Origin: Linum tenue
Taxonomy: Eukaryota; Streptophyta; Magnoliopsida; Malpighiales; Linaceae
Assembly: GCA_946122785.1 (NCBI GenBank)
Contig: CAMGYJ010000004.1
Location: forward strand, 10,128,150 to 10,192,149
Direction: 5' to 3'
DNA: 64,000 bases
Shown here: positions 11,473-22,182 of the stretch, piece after piece
How the letters are laid out: every line of letters starts with the position of its first letter
Position numbering within the stretch: position 1 is the first letter of the stretch
Position numbers and translations under genes: made by a program
Notes under the pieces: generated by a model
The model's input: the letters and a program-made list of their open reading frames with translations, nothing else
What the model was told of the DNA's origin: nothing
Database searches by the model: none

Positions 11473-13262
11473 CAAGTCAGACACTAGGTAAGCTTACATA
11501 TTTCAATCAACCAACACTGGGAACAAGTCATAAAGACACAAAGCACTTGAATCGCACTGGTTTTCAAACATCAATACATGCACAGCCTCAATAACAACCT
11601 GGACAACCACCACAAAGGACATTCGAGTGCAGCAAATCGAGTAAAGGAAGAGTCTCCCGTCTGTTCACTAGCCAACCTAGACTTGATTCAACCACTTACT
11701 CAAAACAGTCAACTCATGCATCCAACTCAAGACACCAGAATAGAGACCGAGCAAGCTAGGTCCTCACCGGGGTACAAGAGCATATAGAAAATGAAAATGA
11801 ATCACTCACTCTCGACCAGTGGGGTCAGGACAATTTTGATGCGAAAGATGCGCATGCTATTTCTCTCAATCCCTATCATCTCTTCACCATGATGGCAGCC
11901 TCTAAATGCTAGAGTTCACATATGGGGTGTCACCACTAACTAATCAGGAGGTCTTAGACACAGGATCAAATGACTGGCTAGGGTCTTGGATATAGGGAAA
12001 AGGCCTTTTAGGTGGTGGAAGTATTCATAGCCAAAGGTTCCACATTTTCCAAACACACAATCACAGTCAAACAACCCGGTATTTTCTTTCTGCTATTCTG
12101 CATTACTCAATATCTTAAGAGCACAAGAGTGAAGGAGGCATAACCATTAGCATTTCCAAGCCAGACTGCTAAGAAACACTGCTTACTGGGCATTATTCAG
12201 ATTCTTGGTAGTGGCTCTCTTTTGCTTTCTATTTTTCTTTGTTTTTCTTTCATTTTTCTTTTCATTTCTTAAGAGAACCACCACTCTGCATAAGTTTTAA
12301 ACACCTGCCCAACTTTAAGCACTACCTCCAACACTCACATAGACTTTAGCAGAGATAGCAGAGAATATATAAAACCACTCTGTGGAACCTTCTAAAAGAT
12401 GCAACAAGGGTGATCTTTTCATTATAAACCAAAAGAAAGGATAACACACGGCTCAAAGGGGCTGACTAGGGGATATGACACATCAGGACAGTCAGTTTTT
12501 GGGCGTGGGCTAATCCTATGCCCCCATCATCTTAGCTAGTGACAACGTGAATGCTACACATCATGGAAGAGGGATCTATCGCACAAGAAAGAAACGAGCA
12601 GGCTCAAATCTCACATGGCTACCTATATGCTCTATCTCACATTCTGATACCCTGAACTAGATGCATAAACGACTGTCAAGGACAAGTAATCAGATCAAGT
12701 CAGATCAAGTCACAGTTGGCAAGCAAACAGTTGAAAAACTGAACCCCTACATCATTCTACTGCACATCTCAGTCCTCATCATAGGTGGTCCTAGTCGCAA
12801 ACAAGTTGTCATGTATTAATCCGAAACCCAATCAATTCATCCATCAAAACACAGTGCCAATATGATCAAACAGCAGTACTTGGAGCCCTCAAATTGTAAG
12901 ATTTGGACAGTGGACTAGGCTCCAAACACACAAACAGAGCTAATGCAGTCAAAAGACAAACATTCCCCCCACACTTAAGATCGACATTGCCCTCAATGGA
13001 GAAGAGGGAAGGAAAGGGGAACGATGTTACCGGTATGAACGGACTGCAGGAGACTGGAAATGGACCAGTCGGCATGGGACGGACTGGAGAGAGGACCAGT
13101 CGGGAACACAGGCAGAGCTAAAAGAGACCAAAAAGCTCAAACACATACGTTAGGTCCAACGGTCAGCCCAATAGTACAGAATCCAGAATGAAAAGAAACA
13201 AAAACCGACACAAAACAGACAGTCTGCATGCTGACACAGATAAAAACTCTCAAAACATGCCC
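11473..13262 (-). other. A3 3' untranslated region
   Basis: About 1.8 kb of non-coding sequence between the env-like stop and the PPT. The block around 12880-13150 matches the A2 3' UTR (about 21030-21350), including GTACTATTGGGCTGACC. No gene seen. Confidence 0.75.
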
Positions 13263-14705
13263 CTAGGGCCCTCCGAGACCGGAGAAATCAATCTGATCCA
13301 TAAGGTCGTCGACGCCATCATCCGGAGGCGGCCGTGGTGGTGAATGCTCCCACCGGGTGGTCCAGTGGTGCTCCGCTGGAGGGTGGCAAGCCTGGAGTAG
13401 ATGCTCGGAATACTCCATCAGACGGCGACTGCGGTCTCTCTCCCTCTCGATGAGAGCAGTAGTGTGGCCCATGTGGGTCTCCAATCGGCCAAGGCGCTCA
13501 TCCACGCCCGTCATCCGGGACCGGTACTCTGCCTGGTGGGCCGAATACTGCTGGTAAAACTGGACCTGATGGTCCATGAGCTGCTGGTTCTGAAGACCCA
13601 GCTGCTGGAACTGGAGGCCCATCTGCTGGAACTGCTCCGTGAAGAAGTCCACCGACGGACCAGAAGGACCAGAGGAGGACTCACCTCGCACTGGTCTCCG
13701 TCGAGGCTGAAGATCCCCCGGGGGGGAGAGCGAGGGCTCCGGCGCATCGGCATCCATAACGCCGTCATCATTATCATCAGCATCCTCATCCACCTCCTCA
13801 TCGTCCGAGTAGTCCGCATCCTCCTCGTCCGAGTCGAGATCTATCACCCCCGCGGGGGGCATAGATAGCCCATCCACCCAGGTGCGGATGTCATCAGTGG
13901 CCAGGAGGCGCGCGTTGTGGAGCACTTCCCGGCTGAGGGGTGCGGAGCCGCCCATCACAGTCGCATTGTGAAGCCCCTGAAAGCTGATGTCGAAATGCCT
14001 CGCCAACCGTGTGATCAGGGGACCACAGAAGAGGTGGGTAGGATGCCCACGGATCCGGTGGAAAGTGAGGGCCATGAAGGAGCCCAGGTGAAGCATGTGA
14101 GCCGGATCCCCCATCGAGTACATGGCGTATAACACCCGCTTCGGGATCTTATGCGAACCGGTGGCGTTGGGGACGACGGACCGGGTGATCAGCAGGTTCA
14201 GGATGTGCCACTGCGGCTTGAGGGTGCTGACGGAGGTCTGGCCAGCATCGAAGTAGTCGTAGCCATGGGCGCGCCGGGCTATCCTGCGGTAGAAAGAAGT
14301 CTGGTTCCAGTCGGTCGGATGAGCAACCTCGATCTCATGGGCATCGAAGGGGTGGTACTCGATACCCAGAGCGTGGGCCAACCCGTCGATGGTCAGCTCC
14401 CTGTGATCGCCACCCAACCGGAACGTTACTGCATACTCGTCCCGGGCCATCGAGCGGTCATAGCGATAGGTGGTGTAGAACTCCCACACTAGCTCCGTGA
14501 AGGTAGGCTCGTCGATGGTCAGCAACCGCCGCCAGTCGGGGTGACTGATAGCGGCGCTGAGCTCCTGCAAACAGTGGAGCTGCTCAAACACCGCCCACTT
14601 GAGGTGGTGGTGACGCTCCAGCTTCCCCCGGATCACCTTGCGGAACTGATCCGCATACTCCGCGTGCAGGCGCAGATCCTGCACGCAGGGATGGTCCTGC
14701 GACAT
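13263..14705 (-). CDS. Athila env-like / putative plant transposon protein (A3), intact
   Basis: 480-aa open frame downstream of gag-pro, the place of the env-like gene in Athila elements. Residues about 45-260 show the domain often annotated as putative plant transposon protein: the FTELVWEFYTTYRYDR block, FRLGGDHRELTIDGLAHALG, then GSFMALTFHRIRGHP and CGPLITRLARHFDI. Residues about 285-320 are very acidic (Asp/Glu runs). Residues about 350-450 are Gln-rich heptad-like sequence, probably coiled coil. I see no clear signal peptide or strong transmembrane segment, so a true envelope role is not supported by the sequence. The ATG at 14705 follows a good splice acceptor by four bases. A1 carries a degenerate homologue. 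Function in these elements is unknown. Confidence 0.8.
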   Translation of the reverse strand: MSQDHPCVQDLRLHAEYADQFRKVIRGKLERHHHLKWAVFEQLHCLQELSAAISHPDWRRLLTIDEPTFTELVWEFYTTYRYDRSMARDEYAVTFRLGGDHRELTIDGLAHALGIEYHPFDAHEIEVAHPTDWNQTSFYRRIARRAHGYDYFDAGQTSVSTLKPQWHILNLLITRSVVPNATGSHKIPKRVLYAMYSMGDPAHMLHLGSFMALTFHRIRGHPTHLFCGPLITRLARHFDISFQGLHNATVMGGSAPLSREVLHNARLLATDDIRTWVDGLSMPPAGVIDLDSDEEDADYSDDEEVDEDADDNDDGVMDADAPEPSLSPPGDLQPRRRPVRGESSSGPSGPSVDFFTEQFQQMGLQFQQLGLQNQQLMDHQVQFYQQYSAHQAEYRSRMTGVDERLGRLETHMGHTTALIERERDRSRRLMEYSEHLLQACHPPAEHHWTTRWEHSPPRPPPDDGVDDLMDQIDFSGLGGP

Positions 14706-14709
14706 GGCC

Positions 14710-15035
14710 CTGCAAAATCAAAACACCATAGGTGGAGCCAAGAAAATAGATAGTCAGGACTAACGGCATGGGGTCAGCACTTCCCCCACACTCGAGCTCA
14801 CCTAGGCTAACAAATTAAGCACAGCCAGTTGAATTGCAAGCAACTCAACCGGAATTCAAGGCAGGATCACAGAATAAACCCTAATCATCACACAGACAGG
14901 TCATCTATCACATACACAGCCATGCAAGCTCGAGTCATCCCTCACCCTAGTCTAAATTAGGCATGCAAACACAGTTCTCGGTCCTAGAATCTACAGTCCG
15001 ATTTTCCATAAACTAGAAATGAACAGGAAACACAC
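14710..15035 (-). other. Predicted 5'-UTR intron before the A3 env-like ORF
   Basis: Donor TCCAG|GTGTGT at 15035 and acceptor TTTTGATTTTGCAG ending at 14710, four bases before the ATG. A1 has the equivalent pair (25373 and 24879), with TTGTGT(T/C)TCCAG|GT conserved at the donor. The acceptor could also serve splicing from a full-length RNA, as reported for env-like genes of some plant elements (for example BAGY-2). Confidence 0.55.
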
Positions 15036-15302
15036 CTGGAAACACAAGGAGGACCGTAGCTAGGACTCGAAAGACGGGTGAGGGCCGCGAAGAAAGCGTA
15101 AAAAATCGCCCCGGAAACTCACCGAAAACTCACCGAAAAGTCGCCGGAAAGTCGCCGGAAAATGTCCGGCGGCGGCGTCCGGCGGGCGGCGGCGGGCGGC
15201 GGGCGGCGGCCAAGAAGGAGAGAGGGGAGAGGAAAATGGGGAAAGAGAGAGAAGTGATTTTGGAAAAAAAATGAGGGTAGAGAGAGAAATGACCGGGGGT
15301 TT

Positions 15303-15314
15303 CCTTTATATAGG
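15303..15314 (-). promoter_or_regulatory. Internal TATA box upstream of the A3 env-like ORF
   Basis: Minus-strand CCTATATAAAGG, a near-ideal plant TATA box, lies just downstream of the palindromic array and upstream of a TCTCTCTC pyrimidine tract and the predicted intron. A1 has CCTATAAAAAGC at the same place (25711-25722). Confidence 0.55.
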
Positions 15315-15315
15315 A

Positions 15316-15660
15316 AAAATACCCGGTCGGGTCTCAAAAATACCCGGTCGGGTATTATCGAGTCCTCGACCGGGGAATTCTGCCAAACGCCGCGTTCCAA
15401 TGGGTGTAAGTCCCCGGTCCCTCGCCAGAAACACCCGGTCGGGTATTTTTTTGCGGGGGATCGGGGGTGCCAAAAACGCCGCGTTCCACAGCCGAAAATA
15501 CCCGGTCTCAGGCCAAAAATATTACCCGGTCGGTTATTTTTGGCCTGAGGCCGGGTTTTTTCTTTTTTCGCCCCGGAAGGCAGAAGGGGGCCCGGGCACG
15601 AGCCAAAAATACCCGGCCGGGTATTTTGCCTCATGACCGGGTATTGTACCCTTCCGGCCA
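15316..15660 (-). promoter_or_regulatory. A3 internal palindromic array matching its LTR array
   Basis: At least six ACCCGG(T/C)CGGGT-type inverted repeats, for example AATACCCGGTCGGGTATT at 15338-15355, mixed with half-sites CCCCGGTC and GACCGGG. Spacers ACGCCGCGTTCCA occur twice, as in the LTR array. This is the same motif family as A3's LTRs, not that of A1 or A2. Long open frames crossing it on both strands are by-products of the repeats. Confidence 0.6.
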
Positions 15661-15872
15661 AAAATCTCATTCGTCCCAAAATCGCGACTCTCCTGCACGA
15701 AAACACCAAACCGAGGCATCACAGACGACCGAACTTCATGACAAACATGCAACTGACTTGACATGACACCAAAAAATCAGAAAAAAGGGAAAAGAAAATG
15801 CAAACCGTGGTGGGGTTGCCTCCCCACTAGCGCTTCTTTACCGTCTTTTAGCTGGACGCCCATGGAGGATAC

Positions 15873-18698
15873 TCAGGGAAGTGCAGGAACAGGTGCCTCC
15901 AAGAGCGGATCCACATCGCTCTTGAGGTACAGCTTCAGGTGGTGACCGTGCACCCGACGGTTGCAATCACCAGCAGAAGTCAGCTCGACCTGGCCAGCCG
16001 GCACGATGCAGGCGAGTGAGTACTCGGATGGCCAGGGTGGTCGTGGTGCGGGGGGTGGGACCAGCTCATAGTGGTCTCCACTCTTCTTCCGTGCAGGCTT
16101 AGCCACCTGCGGCTTCGGTCGCCACTCCTCCTTGAGCTTTTTGTTCGGAGGCGAGACTGGATGGAGTGGCGACGAAGGAATGATAGGCGGGTCCTGCAAA
16201 ATGAGAGGTGCAGAAGGGTACACGACAGGCTCGTGTACCTGATCAGAAATAGCATGCACAGGCGATACAGAAATCATAGCACAGTGATCAAAGTCAGTCA
16301 CAGGAAAAATAGCCTGTTCATTTCCAGCACGCAAGATCAGTTTACCATCATGCACATCAATCAGTGCCTTGACGGTGGCAAGAAACGGTCTACCTAGAAT
16401 CAAAGGCACATCCACATCATCATTTATATCCAGAATAACAAAATCAACAGGATATGTGAATGCACCCACATTAACAAGCAAATCTTCTATGATACCCCTA
16501 GGATGCACCACAGAACGATCAGCTAGCTGAATGCTCATCCTAGTAGGGCTAAGTTCACCTAGGTCTAGCTTTTTGAACAATTTATATGGCATGACATTAA
16601 TGCTAGCTCCTAGGTCCGCCAAGGACTTTCCTACATGCATGCTGCCAATAGTAAGAGGGATAGTAAAACTCCCTGGATCCTTGCGCTTTTCGGGCAGCTT
16701 GTTCTGCAGGATGGCAGAACATTCCTCGCTCAGCAGCACTGTCGAGAGATCCCCAAGTTTCTTCTTGTTGGTGCAGAGATCTTTCATGAACTTAGCGTAC
16801 TTGGGCATCTTCGACAGTGCCTCCACAAATGGTATGCTGATGTTGAGCTGCTTCAACATTGCCATAAAATTGGCAAACTCAGTCTCCAGCTTGTCCTTGT
16901 GAAGGCGAGTGGGGAAGGGAAGCTGGGGTACGTGCTCCTTCACCACTGGTTGTGGCTTGGGAGCAGGGTCTTCCTTCTCCACCCGCACTTCTGCATCACC
17001 GGCTGGAAGTGCTGAAGCAGGTAATGGTTCCTCCGGCCTGGTCGGGGCAGGATCAGCTGATGTAGGCCTGCCGCTCAGGGTGAAAATGGCATGTGCGGTC
17101 TCGTGCGGGTCCCGTGGATTGGGGGTGGTGGTGGCAGGTAGAGTCCCCGGGGCCCGAGCAGTAAGCTGGCGCGCTAGGACACCGACTTGGTGCTGTAGAT
17201 CTTGCAAAATAGCACCCTGGTTCCTCTGCCCTGCCTCCAAAGAGGCTATGCTCTGGTCCACCCTCGCGAAATTCACCTGGCTGGTGGTCATGAATGTCGC
17301 CAAAATATTCTTCAGATCAGCCATCTGATTATCGGGAGCTGCGGCGGCTGGAGGCTGAGCAAACTGGCCCTGGGGCTGCTGGAATGGCTGCCCTTGCCTA
17401 GGCTGGTAGGGCTGCTGCTGTGGTGGTGGCCCTTGCCTATCCTGGTAGGGCTGCCTCTGCTGAAAACCACCTGCTGGTGCTGGGAAACCAGGTGGTTTGT
17501 TGGTGTTGTTGCTCCAGGCGAAGTTGGGATGCTGGCGCCATCCCTCATTGTATGTGTTACTGTATGGGTCGAAGCGCCGAGCATTGGCGATGAAGGCCAC
17601 CTGCTCTTGGGGAGTAGAGGACTCCCGCATAGCCTGGCAGTCCTCCACCAGATGGTTTGGACTCTCACACCACTGGCACTGAACTACTGGAGGCGCAGCT
17701 ACACCTCGGCCCGAAAGGAGACTCTTAGGCTGCTTCAGTGTCTGCACCAACTCAGCCACCTGCTGCTCTAACCCGGATCTGGCCTCCATAGCATGCACAC
17801 CACGATCCCGGGAGTGCCTGCCTCTGCTGCTCTGCCCCCATGAATGATCGCGGGCAGCCAAAGTACTGATCATCTGGTTCAGCTCGGGTGGAGTCTTAGT
17901 AAGGATATCCCCTCCTGGGCATAGAGACTCGATCACCCTCTGGCTGTCTGGGGTGATGGCACTGTAGAAGTTCCCCACTGTGAAAGCATCGCTGAAGCCA
18001 TGATGGGGACACTGCCAGAAGTATCCCATGTACCGCTCCCATGCATCACGAAGGGACTCATCTGGCTCTTGGCGGAAGTGAGTGATCTCCCGCTGAATCT
18101 CAGTAGTCTTCGATGCCGGATAATATCTGTGCACGAACTTATCCGCCAGATCGTCCCAAGAAGTGATGGACAGTGGGGGCTGGGTCTCCAACCACCTCTT
18201 AGCATTCCCCGCCAGAGAATGGGGGAAGAGGTGAAGGCGGATTGCATCATCTGGAACACCATTCAGCTTGAAACCGTTTGTCAGCTGCAGAAAACGGGAA
18301 AGGTGTGCCCGGGCTTCCTCATCCTTCAAGCCATGGAACTGGATAGAGGATGTGATGAGCTGAATCCAGCCTGGCTTGATCTCGAAGTTATTTGCTGGGA
18401 TGGGTGGATAGAGGATGACCGGGCGGATGTCAGCAATCCGTGGAGTGTAGTAGTACTCCAAGGTGGGACCCGGCGGTGGTGGTGGATGCTGATTCACCGG
18501 GGGAGCCTGTCGAGCATTCCCCGGTTGTGGGATGTCTTCGCCCTCCATCTCGTACTCTTCCTCAGAATCGCTGGTCAAGTGGCCGTCTATGCGCTCTCCC
18601 GTAACCAGTCTAGCTCGCTGCTGTCTCCTAAGTTGGCGGCAAGTGCGTTCAAGCTCTGGATCCAACGGCAGTAAACCTCCTGACTGGCTACGGGTCAT
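15873..18698 (-). CDS. Athila-type gag-protease polyprotein (A3), intact, integrase-tail fusion
   Basis: 941-aa open frame starting about 125 bp after the primer-binding site. Residues about 85-300 are the Ty3/gypsy capsid-type gag region (GWIQLITSSIQFHGL; AKRWLETQPPLSITSW). A CCHC zinc knuckle, CQWCESPNHLVEDC, lies near residue 340, then a Gln/Pro-rich linker to about 470. The retropepsin-like protease has its Asp motif DLGASINVMP near residue 693, with ILGRPFLAT about 80 residues on. After a Pro/Lys-rich stretch the last 35 or so residues (NRRVHGHHLKLYLKSDV) resemble the C-terminal tail of A1's integrase (FKVNGHLLTLYLGGEV). This suggests an in-frame deletion of RT, RNase H and the integrase core. 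Gag would package the RNA; the protease would mature Gag. Confidence 0.9.
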   Translation of the reverse strand: MTRSQSGGLLPLDPELERTCRQLRRQQRARLVTGERIDGHLTSDSEEEYEMEGEDIPQPGNARQAPPVNQHPPPPPGPTLEYYYTPRIADIRPVILYPPIPANNFEIKPGWIQLITSSIQFHGLKDEEARAHLSRFLQLTNGFKLNGVPDDAIRLHLFPHSLAGNAKRWLETQPPLSITSWDDLADKFVHRYYPASKTTEIQREITHFRQEPDESLRDAWERYMGYFWQCPHHGFSDAFTVGNFYSAITPDSQRVIESLCPGGDILTKTPPELNQMISTLAARDHSWGQSSRGRHSRDRGVHAMEARSGLEQQVAELVQTLKQPKSLLSGRGVAAPPVVQCQWCESPNHLVEDCQAMRESSTPQEQVAFIANARRFDPYSNTYNEGWRQHPNFAWSNNTNKPPGFPAPAGGFQQRQPYQDRQGPPPQQQPYQPRQGQPFQQPQGQFAQPPAAAAPDNQMADLKNILATFMTTSQVNFARVDQSIASLEAGQRNQGAILQDLQHQVGVLARQLTARAPGTLPATTTPNPRDPHETAHAIFTLSGRPTSADPAPTRPEEPLPASALPAGDAEVRVEKEDPAPKPQPVVKEHVPQLPFPTRLHKDKLETEFANFMAMLKQLNISIPFVEALSKMPKYAKFMKDLCTNKKKLGDLSTVLLSEECSAILQNKLPEKRKDPGSFTIPLTIGSMHVGKSLADLGASINVMPYKLFKKLDLGELSPTRMSIQLADRSVVHPRGIIEDLLVNVGAFTYPVDFVILDINDDVDVPLILGRPFLATVKALIDVHDGKLILRAGNEQAIFPVTDFDHCAMISVSPVHAISDQVHEPVVYPSAPLILQDPPIIPSSPLHPVSPPNKKLKEEWRPKPQVAKPARKKSGDHYELVPPPAPRPPWPSEYSLACIVPAGQVELTSAGDCNRRVHGHHLKLYLKSDVDPLLEAPVPALP

Positions 18699-18821
18699 GC
18701 ACTACCTGCACACACTCAAGCAAGCAAACCCGTGAAGGCACAAGTGGGACAAAGCAAAAACTCAATGCAAAAATGAAAATGCTAAAGTAACAGAAATCAC
18801 TTTTCTTCAACAACCTAGCCG

Positions 18822-18839
18822 TCCCCGGCAACGGCGCCA
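18822..18839 (-). other. A3 primer-binding site (tRNA-Asp type)
   Basis: Minus-strand TGGCGCCGTTGCCGGGGA, six bases after the 5' LTR. This is the classical Athila/Tat-clade site. Confidence 0.93.
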
Positions 18840-18845
18840 AAAACT

Positions 18846-20182
18846 TGACTCACTCCTACTGTCACCCTAGAAAATGGCCAAGTATAACCACTTCCTAAAG
18901 CGTAGTATAGCGGGTCGGGTTTTAATGTCAACCCGGGTCCTAGATGTGATGACTACTCAGTGAAGTCTTGTTATTTAGCGGTGAACTTTTAGTGGAACTC
19001 AAGCAAACAAAACACAAAGCAAGTAAACGGTTTGTTGTCAAGTCAAGAGAGGTCACCCGGATATGGTTCCCCCTAGACTGCAGTTAAGTCGGATTGTAAT
19101 TACCAAGTTCAGTTTCATGAAAGTTATACTGCGGAAGGTTCTCAATTAGCCTGAAGTCTCGACTAAAGGTCTCCAGACCCTCTCAATCTGAGTCTCTAGC
19201 GGGCGACTAACCTCCACCGGAGTAAACAGATTGAGGCCCTAATGAACCAAACCTCCACTACCGAATTAACTTCGGTACAGAACAGCGAATTGGCTCCTCG
19301 ACTAAAGTCACCAAAACGCCACCTTCGATTAAGGGTACTCTATCAACCTAGGCAAATATCCTCATTCTAGGTCAAAGCAGAAACAACAGGAATTTGATCA
19401 GGATTCAAGTCATTCAATCATTCAAACCTCAATCGAATATAATCAATTCACAAACTCTGTACTTGGGTTCATACAATCAGACCTAGCATACAAATCTAGG
19501 GTTCTCCATACCCAGATGAATGGGGAAACTACTCCATAGAGAAAGAAGCAAAAGCAGATTCAGACGCGGAAATCATACTGTGAAGTTGGATTCCTGCTCC
19601 TGGACGTTTAATCGCACTTCTCCAAGCTCAAGACGGGCTCCAATGGTGTTGAAGATCGATCTATGGCGCTTGGGAACTCTGGTTCGTCGCTTTCTCTCTC
19701 TAGGAATCGATTTCTCTCTCAAAAACTCGGAACCCTTTGAAAATTGGCCTTCTTCCTCTTTTATCAGCTGACCCCGCGATACCCGGTCGAAATACCCGGT
19801 CGGGTATTTTATGGTTCGACCGGGTATTGTCGAAACGCGCCGTTCCACTAAAGGGGAAAATCCCCGGTCTACCACCAAAATCCCCGACCGGGGATTTATC
19901 GCCATCGCCCGGGCCCCCTTCTGTTTCTCACGGGTGCCCGAAGGAGGAAATACCCGGTCGAGGCCTGAATATACCCGGTCGGGTATTTCTTCCTTTGACC
20001 GGGTATTTTGGTCCAGCAGCATCCTTTGTCCAATCTTCGCTCCTTCGCCTCGATTCCAACGCCAGGACCTGAAATATGACATAAACACACAACCTAGCGT
20101 AAAATCGGCTTAAAATACGAGATTCCTCATCACAAACGACTTCAGAATAGGGGTGAAAACATATATAATTATCGGTCTATCA
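18846..20182 (-). repeat. A3 5' LTR (1337 bp)
   Basis: Near-identical to the 3' LTR at 10073-11431; shorter by about 22 bp at the position corresponding to 11277. Carries the same ACCCGGTCGGGT array (about 19770-20010). Confidence 0.93.
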
Positions 20183-20902
20183 ATGCCATATAAATAGTTC
20201 AAAAAGCTAGACCTAGGTGAACTTAGCCCTACTAGGATGAGCATTCAGCTAGCTGATCGTTCCGTGGTGCATCCTAGGGGTATCATAGAAGATTTGCTTG
20301 TTAATGTGGGTGCATTCACATATCCTGTTGATTTTGTTATTCTGGATATAAATGATGATATGGATGTGCCTTTGATTCTAGGTAGACCATTTCTTGCCAC
20401 CGCCAAGGCACTGATTGATGTGCATGATGGTAAACTGATCCTGCGTGCTGGAAATGAACAGGCTATTTTTCCTGTGACTGAGTTTGATCATTGTGATATG
20501 ATTTCTGTATCGCCTGTGCATGCTATTTCTGATCAGGTACACGAGCCTGTCGTGTACCCTTCTGCACCTCTCATTTTGCAGGACCCGCCTATCATTCCTT
20601 CGCCGCCACTCCATCCAGTCTCGCCTCCGAACAAAAAGCTCAAGGAGGAGTGGCGACCGAAGCCGCAGGTGGCTAAGCCGGCACGGAAGAAGAGTGGAGA
20701 CCACTATGAGCTGGTTCCACCCCCTGCACCACGACCGCCCTGGCCATCCGAGTACTCACTCGCTTGTATCCTGCCGGATGGCCAGGTCGAGCTGACCTCT
20801 GCTGGTGGTTGCAACCGTCGGGTGCACGGTCACCACCTGAAGCTGTACCTCAAGAGCGACGTGGATCCGCTCTTGGAGGCACCTGTTCCTGCACCTCCCT
20901 GA
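20183..20902 (+). pseudogene. A2 gag-protease, 3' part
   Basis: Resumes after the duplicated ATGCC: MPYK, then a TAG at 20195-20197 where A3 has Leu, then FKKLDLGELSPTRMSIQLAD and the rest of the protease to the integrase-like tail NRRVHGHHLKLYLKSDV, ending at the TGA at 20900-20902. The tail matches A3, so the fusion predates the split of A2 and A3. Confidence 0.88.
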
Positions 20903-22141
20903 GTATCCACCATGGGCGTCCAGCTAAAAGACGGTAAAGAAGCGCTTGTGGGGAGGCAACCCCACCACGGTTTTCATTTATTTGTTTTGTTTCGAGTCGG
21001 ATTGCAATTTGGTTTGTTTGATTTTGTTTTGGATGATGTACTATTGGGCTGACCATTGGACCTAATATATCGTGTTTGAGCTCTTTGGTTTCCTTTGGCC
21101 GTGCCTGTGCTCCCTACTGGTCCTCTCTCCAGTCCGCTTCATCCTGACTGGTCCATTTCCAGTCTTCTGCAGTCTGTGCATACCGGTAACATCGTTCCCC
21201 TTTCCTTCCCTCTTCTCCATTGAGGACAATGTCGATCTTCAGTGTGGGGGGGATGTTTATCTTTTGACTGCATTTGATCTGTTTGTGTGCTTGGAGCCTA
21301 GTCCACTGTCCAAATTTTTAAATTTGAGGGCTCCAAGTACGTGTTCCTTGCAATTGCCTGCTCAGTATGCTTTGAATTGACAGTCTCTGTAGTGATTTGC
21401 AACCTAGGGAGGTAGTGTAGCACTATGGAGGATGTTGATGCATTTAAGAAGTCTCATTTCTTCTTCATAGCGTGTTGGTTGATTGAGTGAATTAGTGATC
21501 TTAGGACCCTTGAATTGTGTGGTGTTGTGGACTCTCTGCCTGTCATGGACTCTTGTATCATGTTTTGAAAATAACAGGTGCTCGAAAATGTGCTTTAAAA
21601 TGATGTCTCCCGTGCGAATAGGGCGAAAGTGTGTAAGGGGAGACGGCAATCCGTTCCCAATTTCTACCTACTACCTCCAGCCCCCTTACTTGTCTTTCCC
21701 CCGCACGAGGCTCGAGACAACTGCTCCTAGCATGGCCGGTAAGAGCCGGGCTCCCGCAAAACCTTTTCTAGGTGGGAGCCCCCGTTTTCTGCAAAAACGG
21801 GTTGGAACCCTTGAAAAAAGAAAAGAGAAAAACAGAAAAACAAGCAAAAAGAAGAAAGAAAAGGGGTTCCAACCATCTCCAAGAAGAAAATCGAGCACCT
21901 TGAAGAATGTGAGTCCATGATCTTTTGTTTGTGAGAGTCTCCTCATCCACGATTCATTTGTCCTCTGTTCACTATTTGCCATGATGCTGACTCGAGACTA
22001 GTGCTCTCGCCGAAGAAGTTATGAGATGACTTGTGCGTCGGTTGACCTCGTAAGCTGCTAAATGATCTAGGAAGTCCTCTACCTACGATCGAGGTTGTTT
22101 GTTGCTACAGAGGTCTGGAGAGTTGCATTGTTTTGAGATAG
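20903..22141 (+). other. A2 3' untranslated region
   Basis: Begins with the AGACGGTAAAGAAGCGCTTG block that also follows gag-pro in A3 and integrase in A1. It then lacks the spacer, palindromic array and env-like gene present in A3 and continues with A3-like 3' UTR. Short frames such as that near 21483-21920 have no recognisable product. Confidence 0.75.
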
Positions 22142-22182
22142 GTTTGCTTGGGGACAAGCAAACGGTTAAGTGTGGGGGAGTT
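22142..22182 (+). other. A2 polypurine tract with upstream stem-loop
   Basis: Perfect stem GTTTGCTTG / CAAGCAAAC, loop GGGA (22142-22163), followed by GGTTAAGTGTGGGGGAGTT and the LTR. Confidence 0.85.

Larger units (their letters stand above)
10073..20182 (-). mobile_element. Non-autonomous Athila-type element A3
   Basis: Youngest nest level. Minus strand: 5' LTR 20182-18846, primer-binding site, intact gag-pro, promoter-like spacer, 5'-UTR intron, intact env-like ORF, 3' UTR, PPT, 3' LTR 11431-10073. The TSD ATGCC (10068-10072 and 20183-20187) lies in A2's protease codons. No RT, RNase H or integrase core anywhere in the roughly 7.4-kb interior, so mobility would need enzymes from a fuller relative such as A1's family. 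Both genes are open, and LTRs differ at only a handful of positions plus one indel of about 22 bp. Confidence 0.93.

Noticed and set aside
13263..14705. Calling the A3 ORF a true viral envelope protein
   Set aside because: No clear signal peptide or transmembrane segments; the name env-like reflects only its position in Athila elements.
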